In this document: positions 61,569-64,000 of the stretch, piece by piece
How positions within the stretch are numbered: the stretch's first letter is position 1
Layout of the letters: every line of letters begins with the position of its first letter
Assembly: GCF_033843265.1 (NCBI RefSeq)
Contig: NZ_JAWXRD010000027.1
Location: 186,001 to 250,000 of the forward strand
DNA from: Scandinavium lactucae
GTDB lineage: Bacteria > Pseudomonadota > Gammaproteobacteria > Enterobacterales > Enterobacteriaceae
DNA: 64,000 nucleotides
Direction of reading: 5' to 3'
The notes under the pieces: generated by a model
What the model was told of the DNA's origin: nothing
Seen by the model: the letters and a program-made list of their open reading frames with translations, nothing else
Databases searched by the model: none
Program-made: the position numbers and the translations under genes

Positions 61569-62037
61569 CGGCTAACGCCGCAATGCCCTGAGTGTCGATC
61601 TGCGCGCAGCCCTCGCCGCCGCAGATCCACTCTTCCAGCCGTTCCCTAAGTGCCGCATCGCTAAGTTTGCGCTTCCCGCGTAGCGCACACTCCCAGACCA
61701 CCATCACCCGCCAGCCCTGCGCTTTCAGATGCGCGATATCCCGGGCGTCACGCGCAACGTTTTTGCCGATTTTTTGCAACCAAAACTCAGTGCGCGTTTC
61801 CGGCACTTTAAACAGATAGCAGTCGTGATGATGCCAGAAACAACCGTGGGTAAAGAGGATGCAGCGCCAGGCTTCCAGCACAAAATCGGGGCGACCGGGT
61901 AGCGTCGCGTCCTGAACGGTGTAGTCAAATCCGGCCTCGGTCAGCAGTGCAGCCAGACGCTTTTCAATAGCGGTATTCTGCGTGCCTATGGCACGCATAT
62001 TTTTACTGCGGGTGGCCGGGTTATGAACGTCCGCCAT
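61543..62037 (-). CDS. vsr: Very short patch repair endonuclease
   Basis: Vsr nicks 5' to the T of a T:G mismatch made when Dcm-methylated cytosine deaminates, starting repair to C:G. The 164-aa protein has the active-site region LPGRPDFVLEAW (catalytic Asp), FTHGCFWHHHDC (His and zinc ligands) and VVWECALRG. The ATG at 62037 matches the E. coli start and overlaps dcm by 17 bp, the usual dcm-vsr arrangement. Confidence 0.97.
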   Translation of the reverse strand: MADVHNPATRSKNMRAIGTQNTAIEKRLAALLTEAGFDYTVQDATLPGRPDFVLEAWRCILFTHGCFWHHHDCYLFKVPETRTEFWLQKIGKNVARDARDIAHLKAQGWRVMVVWECALRGKRKLSDAALRERLEEWICGGEGCAQIDTQGIAALAVTSHSDRV

Positions 62038-63442
62038 TGGCTTTCTCGCCCTTACGCAGCTCAACCGCCTGCAAAATGCGGGATTTGAGCAGTTTCGCTA
62101 CCGCCGCAAACGCAGGGACGACCACCGAGTTGCCGAACTGGCGATAGGCCTGAGTATCTGAAACCGGAATGCGGAACTGGTAGCCCTGCGGCGCTTCGAA
62201 GCCCATCAAACGCGCGCATTCGCGTGGGGTCAGGCGACGCGGACGCCGCTGTTGGTTCTGCGGATCGTCAAAGTTCTTCTCACCGAGCGCTTTGTCCCAC
62301 CCGCGGTCGATCAGTATTTCGGCCCCGTCTTTGTAATAGCGTGCCGACAGCGTGCGTGCCACGCTGCTCGGCCGGGTGGGATCAACCAGACCGTAGCCGA
62401 AGCCATTCCCGCGCGCCTGATGCTTTTTGGCGTAACGATAGAGATATTTCCACAGAACCGGGGTGAGGATAAATTTCGCGTCTACCGTCGGTTCCAGCAG
62501 TTCACCAAACGTCGGGCGACGCTCAGGATACAGCGCGGGTAAATCGCGTAGCGTGAAGCCCTGGTGCAGGTTCAAATCCCGACGGAAACCGACCAGCACA
62601 ATGCGCTCCCGGTGCTGAGGCAGGAAATGCTGACCGTCGATAATTTTTGGATCGTCGGCACCCATTTCCGCTGAATCAGCCACGTCATACCCCAGTGAAT
62701 CGAGAGTTTGCATGATTATCCGGAAGGTTTTCCCCCCGTCGTGGCTCTTGAGGTTCTTGACGTTTTCCAGCACAAATATCGCCGGACGGCAGGCATCGAT
62801 GATGCGTGCCACGTCGAAAAACAGCGTGCCTTGTGTGTCGCAGGCAAAGCCGTGTGCGCGGCCCATTGCATTTTTCTTCGAGACCCCCGCCAGCGAAAAA
62901 GGCTGACACGGGAAGCCCGCCAGCAGGACATCATGCTGGGGGATAACGCTGCGAATGTGTGCCGCGGCCTCGCTGTCGCTGATATCCGTTTTGTGGCTCA
63001 GCGTTACGTCGCGGATGTCTTCATTAAACTGATGTTCAGCCGGGTCGCAATACCAGTTGGCTTTATAGGTGCGCACGGCGTGTTTGTTCCACTCGCTGGT
63101 GAAAACGCACTGACCGCCGATGGCCTCGAAGCCATTGCGAATCCCGCCAATACCGGCAAACAGATCGATAAAACGAAAATGCGTTGCTGCCCTGGAGGGC
63201 TGCGGCAGCAGCGCGGCTAACCGGGCGTATTCGTTATCGCCCAGCCGACGGTTGATTTTGCCGTTGTCCGTCGCGCGTTTAAGAATTGCCGGACTCCAGT
63301 GCTGCTCGCCTACCGCATTAAGCGTCGCCACCAGGGTTTTGACATCGTAAATCGTCAACAGCTGGATGAGCAGCGCCTGTGCGTCCGGCCCGGAAATTTC
63401 CGCGTCTTGTGTGGGGAGAGTGCGAGTAAGTGTGTGTTGCAT
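62021..63442 (-). CDS. dcm: DNA (cytosine-5) methyltransferase Dcm
   Basis: Dcm methylates the inner cytosine of CCWGG. The 473-aa protein has motif I FIDLFAGIGGIR, catalytic motif IV GFPCQPFSLAG, motif VI VLENVKNL, motif VIII RERIVLVGFR and motif X FGNSVVVPA. The recognition region (ILTPVLWKYLYRYAKKHQARGNGFG) is close to E. coli Dcm, so the same target is expected. The ATG at 63442 is preferred to 63484. Confidence 0.96.
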   Translation of the reverse strand: MQHTLTRTLPTQDAEISGPDAQALLIQLLTIYDVKTLVATLNAVGEQHWSPAILKRATDNGKINRRLGDNEYARLAALLPQPSRAATHFRFIDLFAGIGGIRNGFEAIGGQCVFTSEWNKHAVRTYKANWYCDPAEHQFNEDIRDVTLSHKTDISDSEAAAHIRSVIPQHDVLLAGFPCQPFSLAGVSKKNAMGRAHGFACDTQGTLFFDVARIIDACRPAIFVLENVKNLKSHDGGKTFRIIMQTLDSLGYDVADSAEMGADDPKIIDGQHFLPQHRERIVLVGFRRDLNLHQGFTLRDLPALYPERRPTFGELLEPTVDAKFILTPVLWKYLYRYAKKHQARGNGFGYGLVDPTRPSSVARTLSARYYKDGAEILIDRGWDKALGEKNFDDPQNQQRRPRRLTPRECARLMGFEAPQGYQFRIPVSDTQAYRQFGNSVVVPAFAAVAKLLKSRILQAVELRKGEKANGGRS

Positions 63443-63499
63443 TTCAGTAACCGGGCCAGACCATTTTCGCTGAGAGTAACACAATTTCCCCGGCTGAAC

Positions 63500-64000
63500 T
63501 CAGGCCTGCGGCGCAAAACGCGCCAGAATCGCGTCATCATATTCCAGATAATCACCCTGCAACTCCGCGCTGATTTTCGCCATAAACTGCACCAGATAGC
63601 GGGCATTGTGCTCCGCCAGCGCCCGGCCCTGCGCGGTCTGCATCGTGGCGGGCAGACGCAAGAGTTTGTTCTGAAAATGATCGAGGGCATAACGCATGTC
63701 ATTCAGCGGGCGTGAATCGGCAAACGGATCCTCAGCATCGAACAACGCCACATTCATTTTACCCGCGACCACAAAAACGCGCGCCAGCCCAATTGCGCCT
63801 AACGATTCAAGCCTGTCGGCATCCTGCACGATTTTGGCTTCCCGCGTCCGGGGCGCAATGTTGGCACTGTGGCTATGTGCTTCAATGGCATGGGCCACCG
63901 CAGAGTAAAGACCCTCAGGAAAATCGGGGAAATCATCCCGCAGGATGGTCAACGTTTTTTGCGCCGCCAGCACCGACGACCGGCTACGCTCAGGATGGTT
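63500..64000 (-). CDS. yedJ: HD-domain phosphohydrolase YedJ, 5' end outside window
   Basis: The C-terminal part of a metal-dependent HD-domain phosphohydrolase of unknown substrate. The visible 166 codons include HSHSANIAP and EAKIVQDADRLESLGAIGLAR, where the second metal-binding His and Asp of the HD fold lie. The frame is open to the window edge (NHPERSRSSVLAAQ), so an internal ATG at 63973 is not the real start. Position next to dcm matches E. coli. Confidence 0.93.
   Translation of the reverse strand, partial: NHPERSRSSVLAAQKTLTILRDDFPDFPEGLYSAVAHAIEAHSHSANIAPRTREAKIVQDADRLESLGAIGLARVFVVAGKMNVALFDAEDPFADSRPLNDMRYALDHFQNKLLRLPATMQTAQGRALAEHNARYLVQFMAKISAELQGDYLEYDDAILARFAPQA

Overview
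The window is a stretch of an enterobacterial chromosome (family Enterobacteriaceae, Enterobacter/Leclercia/Citrobacter-like). The right-hand two thirds follows the E. coli K-12 order around leuZ-cysT-glyW, pgsA-uvrC-uvrY, sdiA, tcy/fli, rcsA and dcm, and most proteins there are close to their E. coli counterparts. The species cannot be fixed from the sequence alone.

Bases 1 to about 23,450 form an accessory block that abuts the 3' end of tRNA-Leu (leuZ), a common integration point. From the left it holds: (i) a type I restriction-modification locus, hsdM-hsdS-hsdR, with hsdR running off the window; (ii) a 9.8-kb unit bounded by a perfect 26-bp direct repeat (5343-5368 and 15137-15162). This unit carries an unknown 380-aa gene, a tyrosine integrase, an AlpA-type excisionase or regulator, an unknown 200-aa gene, a family-B DNA polymerase of the kind found in pipolins, a WYL-domain regulator, an unknown gene, a YfjP/YkfA-like GTPase, two small exported proteins and a short helix-turn-helix protein; (iii) four small genes of unknown role, then a second tyrosine integrase; (iv) a drug-modification and efflux cluster: Vat-type acetyltransferase, APH(6)-type kinase, GNAT acetyltransferase, and MarR regulator divergent from an EamA exporter, followed by a LysE/RhtB exporter. 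The best candidate for a novel system is (ii). Its polymerase has an altered motif C (T-T-D-G). A 17-bp palindromic operator occurs three times, twice before the WYL gene and once beside the oppositely oriented small genes, suggesting one regulatory circuit for the element's cargo.

From 23,451 to 34,200 the chromosome backbone carries three tRNAs, pgsA, uvrC, uvrY, yecF, sdiA and the cystine/D-cysteine genes tcyN-tcyL-dcyD and tcyJ. Inserted between dcyD and tcyJ is an unusual 663-aa alanine-rich protein with a TonB-like C-terminus.

From 34,269 to 55,031 lie two flagellar clusters: fliZ-fliA-fliC, divergent from fliD-fliS-fliT, then fliE and fliF-to-fliR. fliC and fliD have clear sigma-28 promoters. 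amyA and yedD sit between the clusters. Next to them an AT-rich acyltransferase gene and a decayed IS3-family transposase occupy the place where E. coli has other yed genes.

From 55,049 to the end come rcsA with an RcsAB-box-like palindrome, dsrB, yodD, the sRNA gene dsrA, yedP (with an unusual DxE active-site motif), dgcQ, yodC, yedI, yedA, vsr, dcm and part of yedJ.
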